Notes: generated from the letters alone by a model not told the origin. A DNA stretch of 64,000 bases from Rhodoblastus sp. (GCF_019449565.1 NZ_JAGRPM010000088.1:186001-250000); one strand, 5' to 3'. Shown: positions 43,064 to 53,506, numbered from the stretch's first letter. Translations and numbers: made by a program.

Positions 43064-44434
43064 ATGATTCATCTGGCTCATCACACCCCAGGCCTGGCCG
43101 CGCCCGTCGTCCGATTCGCGCCGTCGCCCACCGGCCGCATCCATATTGGCAATGCGCGCACGGCGCTGCTGAACTATTTCTTCGCCCGCAAGCACGCCGG
43201 CCAGTTCATCCTGCGCTTCGACGATACGGACGCCGAACGCTCGACCGAGGAATTCGCTCTGGGCATCGAGGTCGATCTCGAATGGCTTGGCGTCGCGCCG
43301 GATCGCAAGTTTCGCCAGTCCGAACGTGTCGCCCTCTATGACGATGCGGCGAGGAAGCTGAAGGAGTCAGGGCGCCTTTATCCCTGTTACGAGACGCCAG
43401 ACGAATTGGAGCGCAAGCGGCGTCTCCAGATCGCGCGAGGCGCTCCGCCGGTCTATGACCGCGCCGCGCTGGACCTCTCGGCGGAACAGCGCGCCGCGCT
43501 CGAAGCCTCGGGACGCAAGCCGCACTGGCGTTTCAGGCTGGAGCCGGAGGTCGTGCGCTGGGACGATCTCATCCGCGGCGATAGCCATATCGATTGCGCC
43601 TCGCTGTCCGATCCGGTGCTGGTGCGCGAGGACAGCTCTTATCTTTATACGCTGCCTTCGGTGGTGGACGATCTCGATTCCGGCGTCAGCCATATCATCC
43701 GTGGCGAGGATCACGTCACCAATACGGCGGTGCAGGTCCAGCTCTTCCATGCCTTGGGCGCGGCGGCCGCCCCCCATTTTGGTCATCACAACCTGCTGAT
43801 CGGCGCCGATGGGCAGGGCCTGTCCAAGCGCACCGGCGCCCTCTCCATCGCCGGCCTGCGCGAGGCGGGCGTCGAAACGCTCGCCGTGGCGGCCATGGCC
43901 ACGCTGACCGGTTCATCCATCGCCGTGCATCCGGTTCACAGCCTGCCGGAACTCGCCGGCCTGTTCGATCTCGCCGCCATTTCCCGCAACAGCGCGCGAT
44001 TCGATGACGAGGAGCTTCAGGCGCTCTCGCAGCGGGTGCTGCATGGACTGGCCTATGACTCCGTGCGCGACAGGCTGGAAGCGCAGGATATCGTAGGTTT
44101 CAAGGCGGAGCCGTTCTGGCTCGCCGTGCGCGGCAATCTGAACCGCTTTTCCGATGTCGCCGAGTGGTGGAGCGTGGTGGAAGGCGAGGTGGGGACCGAG
44201 CCCTTAGCGGATGATTTCCGCGCCGCCGCGATCGCCGGACTGCCGCCGGAGCCCTGGGACGAAACCAGCTGGGGCGCCTGGACCCAGGCGGTGAAACAGG
44301 CGACGGGACTGAAGGGCAAGGCCCTGTTCCATCCGCTGCGGCTCGCCCTGACCGGCCGCGAGTCCGGACCGGAACTCGCGAAACTGTTGCCGCTGATCGG
44401 CCGCGCCAAGGTTTTGGCCCGACTCGGGGCCTGA
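43064..44434 (+). CDS. gltX: Glutamyl-tRNA synthetase
   Basis: A 456-residue class I aminoacyl-tRNA synthetase. The HIGH-type motif is [20 protein letters not shown], and KMSKS appears as [26 protein letters not shown] and [10 protein letters not shown] support the GluRS group. The C-terminal anticodon-binding part is alanine-rich and somewhat divergent. Many alphaproteobacteria have two GltX copies; whether this one charges tRNA-Glu, tRNA-Gln or both cannot be told here. Confidence 0.93.
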   Translation: MIHLAHHTPGLAAPVVRFAPSPTGRIHIGNARTALLNYFFARKHAGQFILRFDDTDAERSTEEFALGIEVDLEWLGVAPDRKFRQSERVALYDDAARKLKESGRLYPCYETPDELERKRRLQIARGAPPVYDRAALDLSAEQRAALEASGRKPHWRFRLEPEVVRWDDLIRGDSHIDCASLSDPVLVREDSSYLYTLPSVVDDLDSGVSHIIRGEDHVTNTAVQVQLFHALGAAAAPHFGHHNLLIGADGQGLSKRTGALSIAGLREAGVETLAVAAMATLTGSSIAVHPVHSLPELAGLFDLAAISRNSARFDDEELQALSQRVLHGLAYDSVRDRLEAQDIVGFKAEPFWLAVRGNLNRFSDVAEWWSVVEGEVGTEPLADDFRAAAIAGLPPEPWDETSWGAWTQAVKQATGLKGKALFHPLRLALTGRESGPELAKLLPLIGRAKVLARLGA

Positions 44435-44449
44435 TCCTCGCAACCCCGC

Positions 44450-45556
44450 CTAGAAATTGGGGCCGACGACCCGCACCTGACGCGGCGATCCGTCGGGCGC
44501 CGCGCTCTCGATCACCTTCTTGTCCGGTGACGGCGACGGCGCGGCCGGGGCGGCGGGCGATGAAACCGGCGTCGGAGCGAGCTTGCGGTCGTTCGCCTTG
44601 CCCGGTTTCGGCGGCGTGGGCTGCGCCATGTCCCTGGACTGCTGCTCCGTGACGACAGTATCGCTGGCCTTGGCGCCGCCCATTTCGCCCAGAACCTGCT
44701 CGGCATGGGCGAGCGCCTCGACCCAGCTCTGGTTGGGGGGCTTGCAGGCGCAGGCCGGATCGAAGGCCTTGGTATATTTCAGTGCGTTGGGCAGGTCCTG
44801 ATAGGCCGTGCCGTCGGCGCCAAGCGCGGTGCTGATGTCGCTGCGCGGATTGCGGGTGAACAATTGCACCTGCGTGTTGGGGCAGAGCGCCTGACACATC
44901 TGCTGGAGGTCGTCGGTCGAGGCGCTGCGCGCGGAAAAATTCAGCGGGAAGAAGCCGCCGTCGCAGCTGCGCACGCAAAGCGCCTGCGAGCCGCCAATGG
45001 CGCCATTGCCGCCTTCGGGCTGCTCCGGCATCTGGTCGGCGACGACGCCTTCCTCGGGCCGCCGTTCTTCGCCGAAACCGCCGAACAAAGTCTCGAAGAA
45101 ATTCTTTTCGCGCGGCGCCCCGCCGCAATTGGCGTCATAGCGGGCCCGGAGCGCCCGCCTTTGCGGCGAATCGCCGGAAGACCGCGCCGAATAGGCGTCA
45201 TACTGGCCTTTCAGGGCGGCGATTTGCGCTTTCAGGCCACCGCATTGCGGGGGCGGCGGGCTGCCGAAGAACAGGAATTGCTGGTTGTCGCAGCCCATTG
45301 CCTGCGCCCGGGCCGTGGCCCGGTCGAGCTCGGCTCGCGCCCTGCGCGCGCCGGCTGCAGCCCCCGCGTCGATGCTGACGGGCGCGGCCAGGGCCGCGCG
45401 CAATTGCTGGCATTCCGCGCTTTGCGCCCAGGCTGCGCCACCCGGCGTCAAAAAGCCGCCGGTCGGTAACAGGCCGCCAGCCAGCGCGCACAGGGAGACA
45501 AGCAGGGCCGATAGCCGCAATGCGGGCGTTGTTTTCCCGCCTCGGCCAAGAGCCAT
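44450..45556 (-). CDS. DUF2865 exported protein
   Basis: A 368-residue protein with a signal peptide (RLSALLVSLCALAGGLLP, cleaved near AAWAQ). The mature N-terminus is helical (AECQQLRAAL...RARAELDRATARAQAMGC), followed by the cysteine-bearing DUF2865 core (CVRSCDGGFFPLNFSA, MCQALCPNTQVQLFTRNP, CACKPPNQSWVEAL) and a Pro/Ala/Lys-rich tail. I chose ATG 45556 because GGAG lies seven bases upstream; the frame extends to 45583. Function unknown; found in Hyphomicrobiales envelopes. Confidence 0.82.
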   Translation of the reverse strand: MALGRGGKTTPALRLSALLVSLCALAGGLLPTGGFLTPGGAAWAQSAECQQLRAALAAPVSIDAGAAAGARRARAELDRATARAQAMGCDNQQFLFFGSPPPPQCGGLKAQIAALKGQYDAYSARSSGDSPQRRALRARYDANCGGAPREKNFFETLFGGFGEERRPEEGVVADQMPEQPEGGNGAIGGSQALCVRSCDGGFFPLNFSARSASTDDLQQMCQALCPNTQVQLFTRNPRSDISTALGADGTAYQDLPNALKYTKAFDPACACKPPNQSWVEALAHAEQVLGEMGGAKASDTVVTEQQSRDMAQPTPPKPGKANDRKLAPTPVSSPAAPAAPSPSPDKKVIESAAPDGSPRQVRVVGPNF

Positions 45557-45617
45557 TGTCGTCTCCATTCTCAGGCGCCGCATCCTCAGGCGCCGGTTGG
45601 CGCTCGATTCCAGGCCA

Positions 45618-46994
45618 TCATTCCGCCGCGTCGGCCTCGACGGCCGAGGCGGCGCGGTCTTTCTTGAGCTTTTCAGCGACCAGGAAGGCGACTTCGATCG
45701 CCTGTTCCGCGTTCAGGCGGGGGTCGCAATAGGTCATGTAGCGCGAGCGCAGGTCCGCTTCCGAAAGCGCGCGGGCGCCGCCGGTGCATTCGGTGACATT
45801 GGCCCCGGTCATTTCGAGATGGATGCCGCCGGCATAGGTGCCCTCGGCGCGATGCACGTCGAAGAACGAGCGGATTTCCTGCATCACGCGGTCGAACGGA
45901 CGGGTCTTGTAGCCGCCCGCGCTGATCGTGTTGCCATGCATCGGGTCGCAGGACCAAACGACCTTGCGGCCTTCGCGGGTCACGGCGCGGATCAGCGCCG
46001 GCAGATGGTCGCCGACCTTCTCGGCGCCGAAACGCGCGATCAGCGTCAGGCGGCCCGCCTCATTGGCCGGGTTGAGGAGGTCGATCAGCTGCAACAGTCC
46101 GTCCGGCGTCGTGCTTGGACCGCATTTGAGGCCGATCGGATTTTTGATTCCGCGCATGAACTCGACATGGGCGTGGTCGGGCTGGCGGGTGCGGTCGCCG
46201 ATCCACAGCATGTGGCCCGAGGTGGCGTAAGGGTCGCCGCTGGTCGAATCGACGCGGGTCAGGGCCTGTTCGTAGCCGAGCAGCAGCGCCTCGTGTGAGG
46301 TGTAGATCTCGGTCTGGCGCAGCTCCTGATGATGCTCCGGATCAAGCCCGATGGCGCGCATGAAGCCCAGCGTCTCGGTGATCTGATCGGCCAGTTTCTG
46401 GTAGCGCTCGGATTGCGGGCTGTCATTGACGAAGCCGAGCATCCAGCGATGGGCGTTTTCCAGATTGGCGTAGCCGCCCGTGGCGAAGGCGCGCAACAGA
46501 TTCAGCGTCGCGGCCGACTGGCGATAGGACATCAGCTGGCGGCGCGGATCGGGCTCGCGCGCTTCCGGCGTGAAGGCGATGTCGTTGACGATGTCGCCGC
46601 GATAGGAGGGCAGCGCCACGCCGTCGATGGTCTCGGTGGGCGCGGAGCGCGGCTTGGCGAACTGGCCCGCGATGCGGCCGACCTTCACCACCGGCATGGC
46701 GGCGCCAAAGGTCATCACCACGGCCATCTGCAGGAAGACGCGGAAGAAGTCGCGAATGTTGTCGGCCGAATGTTCGGCGAAGCTTTCGGCGCAATCGCCG
46801 CCCTGCAACAGGAAGGCCTCGCCGGCGCAGACCTGCGCCAGATGCTTCTTGAGCTTGCGCGCCTCGCCCGCGAAGACGAGGGGAGGAAAGCCCGAAATCT
46901 GCTTTTCGACATCGGCCAGAGCCGCCGGGTCCGTATAGGTCGGAACCTGAACGATCGGCTTGGACCTCCAGCTATCGGGCGACCAACGTTCCAT
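45618..46994 (-). CDS. aroG: Class II (plant-type) DAHP synthase
   Basis: Condenses PEP and erythrose 4-phosphate, the first step of the shikimate route. The 458-residue protein shows the class II features [10 protein letters not shown] at the N-terminus, [41 protein letters not shown] and [10 protein letters not shown]. Metal ligands are the Cys of GGDCAESF and later His/Glu/Asp. It is a single-gene unit on the minus strand. The symbol follows mycobacterial class II usage. Confidence 0.93.
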   Translation of the reverse strand: MERWSPDSWRSKPIVQVPTYTDPAALADVEKQISGFPPLVFAGEARKLKKHLAQVCAGEAFLLQGGDCAESFAEHSADNIRDFFRVFLQMAVVMTFGAAMPVVKVGRIAGQFAKPRSAPTETIDGVALPSYRGDIVNDIAFTPEAREPDPRRQLMSYRQSAATLNLLRAFATGGYANLENAHRWMLGFVNDSPQSERYQKLADQITETLGFMRAIGLDPEHHQELRQTEIYTSHEALLLGYEQALTRVDSTSGDPYATSGHMLWIGDRTRQPDHAHVEFMRGIKNPIGLKCGPSTTPDGLLQLIDLLNPANEAGRLTLIARFGAEKVGDHLPALIRAVTREGRKVVWSCDPMHGNTISAGGYKTRPFDRVMQEIRSFFDVHRAEGTYAGGIHLEMTGANVTECTGGARALSEADLRSRYMTYCDPRLNAEQAIEVAFLVAEKLKKDRAASAVEADAAE

Positions 46995-47145
46995 GACGCG
47001 AAAAACTCCTTGGCGCCCTTTTGAGGCCCCTATAAGCGGGAAAGCGCGCTCTATACACCAGCGCGTTCAAAGCGACAAACCATTAACTCTTCATGGCGCC
47101 GGAAAGGGGCGGCTTTGCGGCGGCTCCGTGCAGCGTGGCGCCTAC

Positions 47146-47913
47146 TTACTCAAACGCATAGGCGTCGAGGCTGATCGGGCCGACGATGGCGTGGTGCAGC
47201 CTCTTGCCTTTCGCGCCTTGCCCGCCCGCGCCGAAGGCGAAGGGCAGCGGCAGCAAATGCTCCGGCGAGGGATGGTTGCGCAAGGCGTCCGGACCCCTTT
47301 CCCAATGGGCGATGGCGTCGGCGTCGCCGGCCTCGGCGCGTTCGCACAGCCATTCATTGAAGGTCCGCGCCCAGTCCGGCGTATCCTCGCCGCCAAAGAA
47401 GGCGCGCAGATTGTGAGTCGCGCCGCCCGAGCCGATAATCAGCACGCCTTCGTCGCGCAAGGGCGCCAGGGCCTGGCCAAGCGCGATGTGATGCGCGCCG
47501 CCCAGATTGGGCTGGGTGGACAGCGTGGCGACGGGGATATCCGCGTCGGGATAGATCACCTTGAGCGGAACCCAGGTTCCGTGATCATAGCCGCGCCCTT
47601 CCGACAGCACGGGGGCGAGGCCGGCCGCCTGAGCCAGCCCGGCCGCCTTTTCCGCGAGCGCGGGGGCGCCTGGGGCGGGATAGGTCATCTGGTAAAGCTC
47701 CGGCTCGAAGCCGCCGAAATCATAGATCATGCCCGGCGTCGCGCCTTTTTCGAACGCGGGCTGCGCTGTGGTGAAATGCGCGCTCATGATCAGGATCGCC
47801 GAGGGGCGCGGCAATTTGCCGCCGATGTCGCGCCAGAAATCGCGGGTGTCGCTGTCGTAGAGGATGAAATTCGGGGCGCCATGAGAGAGAAAGAGGCTCG
47901 GCAATTTGGTCAT
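47146..47913 (-). CDS. Class III extradiol dioxygenase (YgiD/DODA-like)
   Basis: A 255-residue LigB-fold enzyme. Metal-binding His residues lie in FLSHGAPNF and MSAHFTT, with GYDHGTWVPLKVIYPDADIPV and GSGGATHNLR conserved. E. coli YgiD cleaves L-DOPA at the 4,5 bond; plant and other relatives act on catechols. No catabolic neighbours are present, so the physiological substrate is unknown. Confidence 0.88.
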   Translation of the reverse strand: MTKLPSLFLSHGAPNFILYDSDTRDFWRDIGGKLPRPSAILIMSAHFTTAQPAFEKGATPGMIYDFGGFEPELYQMTYPAPGAPALAEKAAGLAQAAGLAPVLSEGRGYDHGTWVPLKVIYPDADIPVATLSTQPNLGGAHHIALGQALAPLRDEGVLIIGSGGATHNLRAFFGGEDTPDWARTFNEWLCERAEAGDADAIAHWERGPDALRNHPSPEHLLPLPFAFGAGGQGAKGKRLHHAIVGPISLDAYAFE

Positions 47914-48012
47914 GGCGGGCGCGCGGCTCCAGCTTCGCGTTAATTCGGCGGGGAGGCCTTTTATTCTCAGCCTCCGACGTCATATAAGCGGCGCAACAAG
48001 GAGCGGCCAGTC

Positions 48013-48555
48013 ATGACGTCGATTTTCCGGAAAAGCCTGCTTTGCGCCATCGCATGTTTGTGCGTGAGTCTGGCTGGGAGTCTGGCGATCAGCGCGACGG
48101 CGCACGCGTCGGACAGCCCCGAATTGATTTTTCGCAAATCAACCACATTCAAGCTGCTGACGCCCAATGACAAGCTGGGCACCTATGCCCTCGACGACCC
48201 GGCGGTTGCGGGAGTCGCCTGCTATTACACCGTGCCGGAAAAGGGCGGGCTCGCGGGCGCCTTCGGCGTGGCCGAGCAGACCTCGGACGTGTCGCTCGCC
48301 TGCCGCCAATATGGCCCGATCCAATTCAAGGAAAAATTCGCCCAGGGCGACGTCGTCTTCCGCGAAAGCCGCTCGCTGATCTTCAAGCGGATGCAAATCG
48401 TGCGCGGCTGCGACGTGAAGCGCAATGTGCTGGTCTATATGGTCTATAGCGACAAGCTGGTCGAGGGTTCGCCCAAGAACTCCACCTCGACGGTGGCCAT
48501 CCAGCCCTGGGGCGCCGAGTCGGCCCCGAAATGCGCCGATTTCGTCAACGGATAA
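48013..48555 (+). CDS. CreA-family exported protein
   Basis: A 180-residue periplasmic protein with a signal peptide (cleaved near THAS, residue ~33) and the CreA core: KLLTPNDKL..YALDDPAVAGVACYYT, GVAEQTSDVSLACRQYGPI and FKRMQIVRGCDVKRNVLVYMVYS. CreA is conserved but its function is unknown. A hairpin follows the stop at 48555-48578. Confidence 0.88.
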   Translation: MTSIFRKSLLCAIACLCVSLAGSLAISATAHASDSPELIFRKSTTFKLLTPNDKLGTYALDDPAVAGVACYYTVPEKGGLAGAFGVAEQTSDVSLACRQYGPIQFKEKFAQGDVVFRESRSLIFKRMQIVRGCDVKRNVLVYMVYSDKLVEGSPKNSTSTVAIQPWGAESAPKCADFVNG

Positions 48556-48578
48556 GCGCCGGAACTGAACCCGGCGCT
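48555..48578 (+). terminator. Hairpin after the creA-like gene
   Basis: AGCGCCGG pairs with CCGGCGCT around eight bases, followed by ATTC only. A modest terminator between convergent genes. Confidence 0.55.
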
Positions 48579-48597
48579 ATTCAACGGGTCTGGCGAA

Positions 48598-48963
48598 TCA
48601 TTCTCCGCAAGAGATGAAGACGTCGTCGTCTTTCGTTTTCCGCGAGGGGGACGATGTGACGGCGGATTTCTCGATGGTGGCCGTGATGTCGCCCGCGCGG
48701 CCGAAAGCCTGGGCGGAACCGTGGCCATGGGCTTCGCACCAGGCGTCCGCCACGATCTTCGCGCAATCGTCGCCGCCACGGATGCAATCCTTCACGCCAT
48801 AGCCGTCGTCGGCGCTGATGATGAAGCTGTTGTGGCCGAACGCGGTGGGCGCGCTGGTTTCCGCCCGCGCCGCCGAATGCAGGGCGGCGATGACGAACAG
48901 CCCGCCAAGCAGCGGAATCAGGATGTGCGGAAAAAAATCATGTTCGAATTCGTAGAATTTCAT
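48598..48963 (-). CDS. Small exported protein of unknown function
   Basis: A 121-residue protein from ATG 48963 (MKFYEFEHDFFPHIL). One hydrophobic segment (~13-32) ending ARAETSA works as a signal sequence or anchor. The mature part has a cysteine-rich motif (VKDCIRGGDDCAKIVADAWCEAHGHG) and a C-terminal Cys (FISCGE). The pattern is recognisable from other Hyphomicrobiales hypothetical proteins, but no function is known to me. Confidence 0.72.
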   Translation of the reverse strand: MKFYEFEHDFFPHILIPLLGGLFVIAALHSAARAETSAPTAFGHNSFIISADDGYGVKDCIRGGDDCAKIVADAWCEAHGHGSAQAFGRAGDITATIEKSAVTSSPSRKTKDDDVFISCGE

Positions 48964-49137
48964 CGTCCCGGCTCGCAAGAAAGCGCGGGTAGGGCGTTTT
49001 TTGCCCGTTCCGCAACTGTAGCGCAGGACGCCATCATGAAACCGGGCGCATGAAGAAAGAGTTAAATTTAACTATACCAGTTTTCGCAGCAGCAGGATTT
49101 CCACAGGCTGGTAAAGACAGAAATCAATTCTGTCTTT

Positions 49138-50640
49138 TCAGGTTCCGCAGAAGGTTTCCAGCACGCGCTCTTCCGGACGCGGCGGCGTTTCGAGATCGTC
49201 CTCCGGGCCTGTGGGCGGCGAAGGCTCCTGAAAGGGATCTTTCAGAGCGGCGCACAGCCGTAGCGTCGGCGCGAGATCGCCTTCATTGGCGGCGGCGAGC
49301 GCCTGTTCAACGCGATGATTGCGCGCGATGACGATCGGATTGCTCGCGCGCATCAGCGCGAGCCGCGCGGGAAAGTCGTCTCCAGCTGTCAAGCTGCGCC
49401 ATTCGGCGAGGAAGTTCCCCGCTTCCTCGCGCGCCTCGTCCGGGAACAGGTCGAGAAAGGCCTGACCATTGGCGCCGCCGGCGAACTGGGTCAGGCGGCG
49501 GAAGAACAGGGTGAAATCCGCTTTGCCCGTCTCCAGCAAGCGCCAGAGCCGCGCGATGAAATTTTCATTGCCGGGATCGCGCGGCCTCAGGCCCAGCTTG
49601 CGCTCCAGCCCCTGGCCGAGCGCCGCGACATAGGCGGGCTGGAAGCCCTCCAGCGTCTCCCGCGCCCGCCGCAGGGCTATTGCGTCATCCTCGTCGAACA
49701 AGGGCAGCAGGGTTTCCGCGAGCCTCGCAAGGTTCCACGACGCGATCGGCGCCTGGCGCTCATAGGCATAGCGCCCGGCGGCGTCGATGGAGCTGAAGAC
49801 CTGACGGCGATTGTAGGAATCCATGAAGGCGCAGGGACCGAAATCGATGGTTTCCCCGGCAATGGACATATTGTCGGTGTTCATCACGCCATGAATGAAG
49901 CCGGCCAGCATCCATTGCGCGACGAGCCGCGCCTGTCGCGCCACGACCGCCGCGTAAAAGGCGATATAGGCCTCCTTTGAGCCCGCGAATTCCGGAAAAT
50001 GCCGGGCGATGCAGAGATCGGCCAGCGCGCGGGTGAGGACGGGGCCGCCGCCGCGCCCCGTATCCATGGCTGCGGCATATTGGAACGTGCCGACGCGGAC
50101 ATGGCTGCGCGCGACGCGGGTCAGCACGGCGCCTGGCTGGATCTCGTCGCGATAGACCGGCGCGCCCGTCGCCACCACCGCCAGCGACCGCGTGGTCGGG
50201 ATTTTCAGCCCCGCCATGGCCTCGCTGACGATATATTCACGCAGCATGGCCGAAAGCGTGGCGCGGCCGTCGCCGCGCCGGGCGAATTGAGTCGGGCCGG
50301 AGCCCTTGAGATGCACGTCATAAGCAGCGCCGTCGGGCGCCGCGATCTCGCCAATCATCGCTGCGCGGCCGTCGCCGAGCAGGGGATTCCAATGGCCGAA
50401 CTGATGGCCCGAATAGGCGAGCGCGATATTTTCACGGCCCTCGGGAGGCGTACCGCCGGCCAGAAGCTCGAGCAATTCCGGCGTCGCCGCGCCCTCGGGC
50501 AGGCCGAGTTCGGCTGCGAGCGCGTCATTGAAGAGGATCCATTGCGGCGCTGGCGCCGGCGAGGGCGGCGCAGCGGCGAAGAATTCCGCCGGCAGAGCGC
50601 GATAGGACGTTTCGCGGAGAAAATCTGTGGTCGAGGTCAT
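49138..50640 (-). CDS. selO: Protein adenylyltransferase SelO (UPF0061)
   Basis: A 500-residue pseudokinase-fold enzyme that transfers AMP to Ser, Thr or Tyr of target proteins. It has YSGHQFGHWNPLLGDGRA, HLKGSGPTQFARRGDGRA, GVMNTDNMSIAGETIDFGPCAFMD (metal-binding DFG-like region) and NRVEQALAA-like C-terminal sequence ending LETFCGT, whose penultimate Cys matches bacterial SelO (selenocysteine in animals). I chose ATG 50640 (MTSTTDF). It follows the GT39 gene by 41 bases on the same strand. Confidence 0.94.
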   Translation of the reverse strand: MTSTTDFLRETSYRALPAEFFAAAPPSPAPAPQWILFNDALAAELGLPEGAATPELLELLAGGTPPEGRENIALAYSGHQFGHWNPLLGDGRAAMIGEIAAPDGAAYDVHLKGSGPTQFARRGDGRATLSAMLREYIVSEAMAGLKIPTTRSLAVVATGAPVYRDEIQPGAVLTRVARSHVRVGTFQYAAAMDTGRGGGPVLTRALADLCIARHFPEFAGSKEAYIAFYAAVVARQARLVAQWMLAGFIHGVMNTDNMSIAGETIDFGPCAFMDSYNRRQVFSSIDAAGRYAYERQAPIASWNLARLAETLLPLFDEDDAIALRRARETLEGFQPAYVAALGQGLERKLGLRPRDPGNENFIARLWRLLETGKADFTLFFRRLTQFAGGANGQAFLDLFPDEAREEAGNFLAEWRSLTAGDDFPARLALMRASNPIVIARNHRVEQALAAANEGDLAPTLRLCAALKDPFQEPSPPTGPEDDLETPPRPEERVLETFCGT

Positions 50641-50681
50641 TGCGGCTCCTGACGCAGCCAAGCAGGAAGCGCGCCAATTGG

Positions 50682-52262
50682 TCAATGTTTCAACTGGGGC
50701 TGCGTGGGCGTTTCCGCAAGACCCGACGCCGCCAGCCGAAATTCCGGCGCGGGATCATGGAAACGGACGCCGCGAAAAACCTCCAGTCGAATTGCGAGCG
50801 CTCCGCCGGCCAGGATTTCAACCGGCTCCAGCGGCTCGATGGCGTCGAAAAAGCTTCCGAAACGCGCGCGCGCCTGGTCGAGCGAAAGGGCCGGCGCAAC
50901 GAGCAGCGCATCCCAGCCGATGAAATCCCTGGGATCGCGAATGAAGCCGAAGCCGCGCGGATCCTCCGACAGGCAGAGCACCGGCGGGTCGCCATGCAAC
51001 GCGTAATCGAGCCTGCCCGCGTCGAGCCAGCGCGTCGCGGCGACGAAAGTGTTGGCTTTGCGCCAGCCTCGCGCATCGAAGGCGCGGGCGAATTGGCTCC
51101 AGTCGACCAATTCGGACAGTGGATAGTTTTTGACGCCCAGGGCCCGCAGCGGCAGATGAGGAAAAGCCGAGACGACGCCGATCCCCGCGATCGTGAAGGC
51201 GGTAGCAGCAACCAGGGACCGGCGCAGCCAGCGCGCGCCGCCGGCCAATCGCGCCGCGATTTCCCGGCCCAGGAGGGGGAAAAGCATCAGATAGCCCGGC
51301 GCGACCCAATGCGGCTGGATCCTCCGGCTCGACCAGAAGGCGATCAGGGTGAAGAAGACGATCGGAAAGACCGCGAGGCTGGCGAGGAAGAAGTCTTTCT
51401 CGTGGGAAGGTCCGCGTCGCAGCGTACGAAAGAACAGGAGGACGAGCGGGATGAAGATCCAGGGCGCGAGGAACAAGGATTGCAGCCCGATCAAGGCGAA
51501 GGGCGCGACCAGATTGAGATGGGGCGCGCCCGTGCGCCCGCCCTGGAATAGGAACGACATCCAATTGTGTTGTGCGTTCCAGATCAGGACTGGAGAAAAA
51601 ACCAGCAGGGCGACAACGCCCGCCGCATAGGGCCACGGCGTGGCGAACCAGAAGCGCTGGCGGCGGCTCGCCAGCATGAACAGGCCCGCGCCCGCGAAGA
51701 GCAGAACGCCATGATATTTGGCCAGCATGCTTAATCCGGCGTAAAGCCCCGCGAGGAGCCAGTCGCGCCGCGCCTGAAGGCGGTCGTCGTCGAAAAAGAC
51801 CCGCGCCAGCGCAAGCGCACAGGCGAGCATGGCTGGCAGCAGGGGCGCGTCGGGCAGGATGCAAGCGGCGTCGGCGACGCCCAGGGCGGGCGAGAGCGCC
51901 AGCGCCAACACGGCGTAAAATCCTGCTTCGCCGGAGAAAAGCCTCCGCGTGAGCAGGAACAGCAGCCAGCTTGTCAAGCCGGACAGCAGCACGAAGGGCG
52001 CGCGCAAGGCGAGGGCGCTCTCGCCGAAAAGCTGTGCGGCGAAATGAGTCATCCACCAGGCGAGCGGCGGGTGGTCGAAAGTGCTCAATGTCAGGACGCG
52101 GCTGGTCGCGGCGGTGTAGGCCTCGTCCACGCCCAGACCGTTCGCGCCTGCGAAAAACAATCTTAACGCCAGAGTGACTAAAATCAGAACGAGAGTTTTA
52201 CGCTCCGCCGACCAGCCGGAACGCGGGGTCGGCTTTAAATCGAGCGAGGGAATGCCATCCAT
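50682..52262 (-). CDS. GT39/ArnT-like membrane glycosyltransferase
   Basis: A 526-residue GT-C enzyme with about 10-11 membrane segments between residues ~24 and ~385, and a soluble C-terminal part. The first external loop has the family's acidic site (NGLGVDEAYTAATS) and STFDHPPLAWWMTHF. Such enzymes use polyprenyl-phosphate sugars to modify lipids or proteins. The divergent GT2-GtrA gene could supply the lipid-linked sugar, so the two may form one pathway. The start (ATG 52262) overlaps the start of that divergent gene, which is unusual. selO follows. Confidence 0.87.
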   Translation of the reverse strand: MDGIPSLDLKPTPRSGWSAERKTLVLILVTLALRLFFAGANGLGVDEAYTAATSRVLTLSTFDHPPLAWWMTHFAAQLFGESALALRAPFVLLSGLTSWLLFLLTRRLFSGEAGFYAVLALALSPALGVADAACILPDAPLLPAMLACALALARVFFDDDRLQARRDWLLAGLYAGLSMLAKYHGVLLFAGAGLFMLASRRQRFWFATPWPYAAGVVALLVFSPVLIWNAQHNWMSFLFQGGRTGAPHLNLVAPFALIGLQSLFLAPWIFIPLVLLFFRTLRRGPSHEKDFFLASLAVFPIVFFTLIAFWSSRRIQPHWVAPGYLMLFPLLGREIAARLAGGARWLRRSLVAATAFTIAGIGVVSAFPHLPLRALGVKNYPLSELVDWSQFARAFDARGWRKANTFVAATRWLDAGRLDYALHGDPPVLCLSEDPRGFGFIRDPRDFIGWDALLVAPALSLDQARARFGSFFDAIEPLEPVEILAGGALAIRLEVFRGVRFHDPAPEFRLAASGLAETPTQPQLKH

Positions 52263-53502
52263 GCAGGCGCCTGCTTTCAAGTTTTCGGACTCTGCGCGCG
52301 CGCGAGCGCCCGCCGACGACCGCGACCGCCTTTTGCAAGCCGCGAAAAGGTTGGCTGTACTGGCCGAGGCTTTCCAGCTAACAGAAAAAGAGTTTGAAAA
52401 GAAAGCCCAGCACTTGGCCGCCGAACTCACCCTCGTCATTCCCACCTTCAACGAAAGCGCCAATCTTCGCGAACTGATCCGACGCGTGGATTCCGCCCTG
52501 GATGGCGTCGGCTGGGAAATGATCGTCGTGGACGACAACAGCCCGGACGGCACCTCGGCGCTCGCCAAGGACATCGCGCAGGCTGATCCCCGCGTGCGCT
52601 GCCTGCGCCGCGTCAACCGCCGTGGCCTCGCGGGCGCCTGTATCGAAGGCATGCTCGCCTCCAGCGCGCCGGTGGTGGCGGTCATGGACGCCGATCTCCA
52701 GCATGACGAGCGCATCCTGCCGCAAATGCTCGAAAAAGTTCGTGCAGGCGCGGATCTCGTCGTCGGCAGCCGCCATGTCGAAGGCGGTTCGGCCGAGGGC
52801 GGCTTCTCGGCGCGGCGCGCCGCGATCAGCGATCTCGCCACCCGCATGGCGAAAAAAGCCTTGCGCGCGGACTTCTCCGACCTCATGAGTGGCTTCTTCA
52901 TGTTGCGGCGCGAAATCGTCGAGGATTGCGCGCCCGATCTCGTTCCTTCCGGCTTCAAGATCCTCGCGGATATCGTCGCCTCGGCGAAGGAGCCGCTCAA
53001 AATCGAAGAGGTGGGCTATATGTTCCGGGAAAGGATCGCGGGCGAATCGAAATTTGACCTCAAGGTCGGGCTGGATTTTCTCGGCCTGCTGCTCAACAAG
53101 GTCAGCGGCGGCCGCATCCCGGTGCGCTTCATCTTCTTCGCCCTGGTCGGGCTGAGCGGCGTGGCCATCCATCTGATGACGGTGAATGCGGCTCTGGCCG
53201 TGCCAGGCGTGAGCTTCATGCTCGCGCAGAGCATCGCCGTCGTGGTGGCGATGACGACCAATTTCTACATCAACAACGCCATTACCTATCGTGACGCCAA
53301 GCTGAAGGGCTTCTGGCCGCAGCTGCGCGGCCTGCTCTATTTCTATGTGGTCTGCGGCTTCGGCGCCGTGGCCAATGTCGGCGTCGCGGCCTGGCTCTAT
53401 AACATTGATCACGTGGTGTGGGTTTCGGCCCTTGCCGGCGTGGTGATGGGCTCGGTCTGGAACTTCACGCTCAGTTCGCTATTCGTCTGGCGCAAGGACT
53501 GA
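52261..53502 (+). CDS. Dolichol-phosphate-mannose-synthase-like GT2 fused to GtrA domain
   Basis: A 413-residue protein. After a helical N-terminus (1-55), a GT2 domain (~58-280) has LTLVIPTFNESANL, VVDDNSPDGT and the catalytic MDADLQHD; the C-terminal ~120 residues form a four-helix GtrA domain (VRFIFFALVGLSGVAIHL to WNFTLSSLFVWRKD). It would make polyprenyl-phosphate sugar and help move it across the membrane. ATG 52252 (MPSMQAP) is nine bases upstream and also possible; either overlaps the divergent GT39 start. Confidence 0.9.
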   Translation: MQAPAFKFSDSARARAPADDRDRLLQAAKRLAVLAEAFQLTEKEFEKKAQHLAAELTLVIPTFNESANLRELIRRVDSALDGVGWEMIVVDDNSPDGTSALAKDIAQADPRVRCLRRVNRRGLAGACIEGMLASSAPVVAVMDADLQHDERILPQMLEKVRAGADLVVGSRHVEGGSAEGGFSARRAAISDLATRMAKKALRADFSDLMSGFFMLRREIVEDCAPDLVPSGFKILADIVASAKEPLKIEEVGYMFRERIAGESKFDLKVGLDFLGLLLNKVSGGRIPVRFIFFALVGLSGVAIHLMTVNAALAVPGVSFMLAQSIAVVVAMTTNFYINNAITYRDAKLKGFWPQLRGLLYFYVVCGFGAVANVGVAAWLYNIDHVVWVSALAGVVMGSVWNFTLSSLFVWRKD

Positions 53503-53506
53503 AGGC

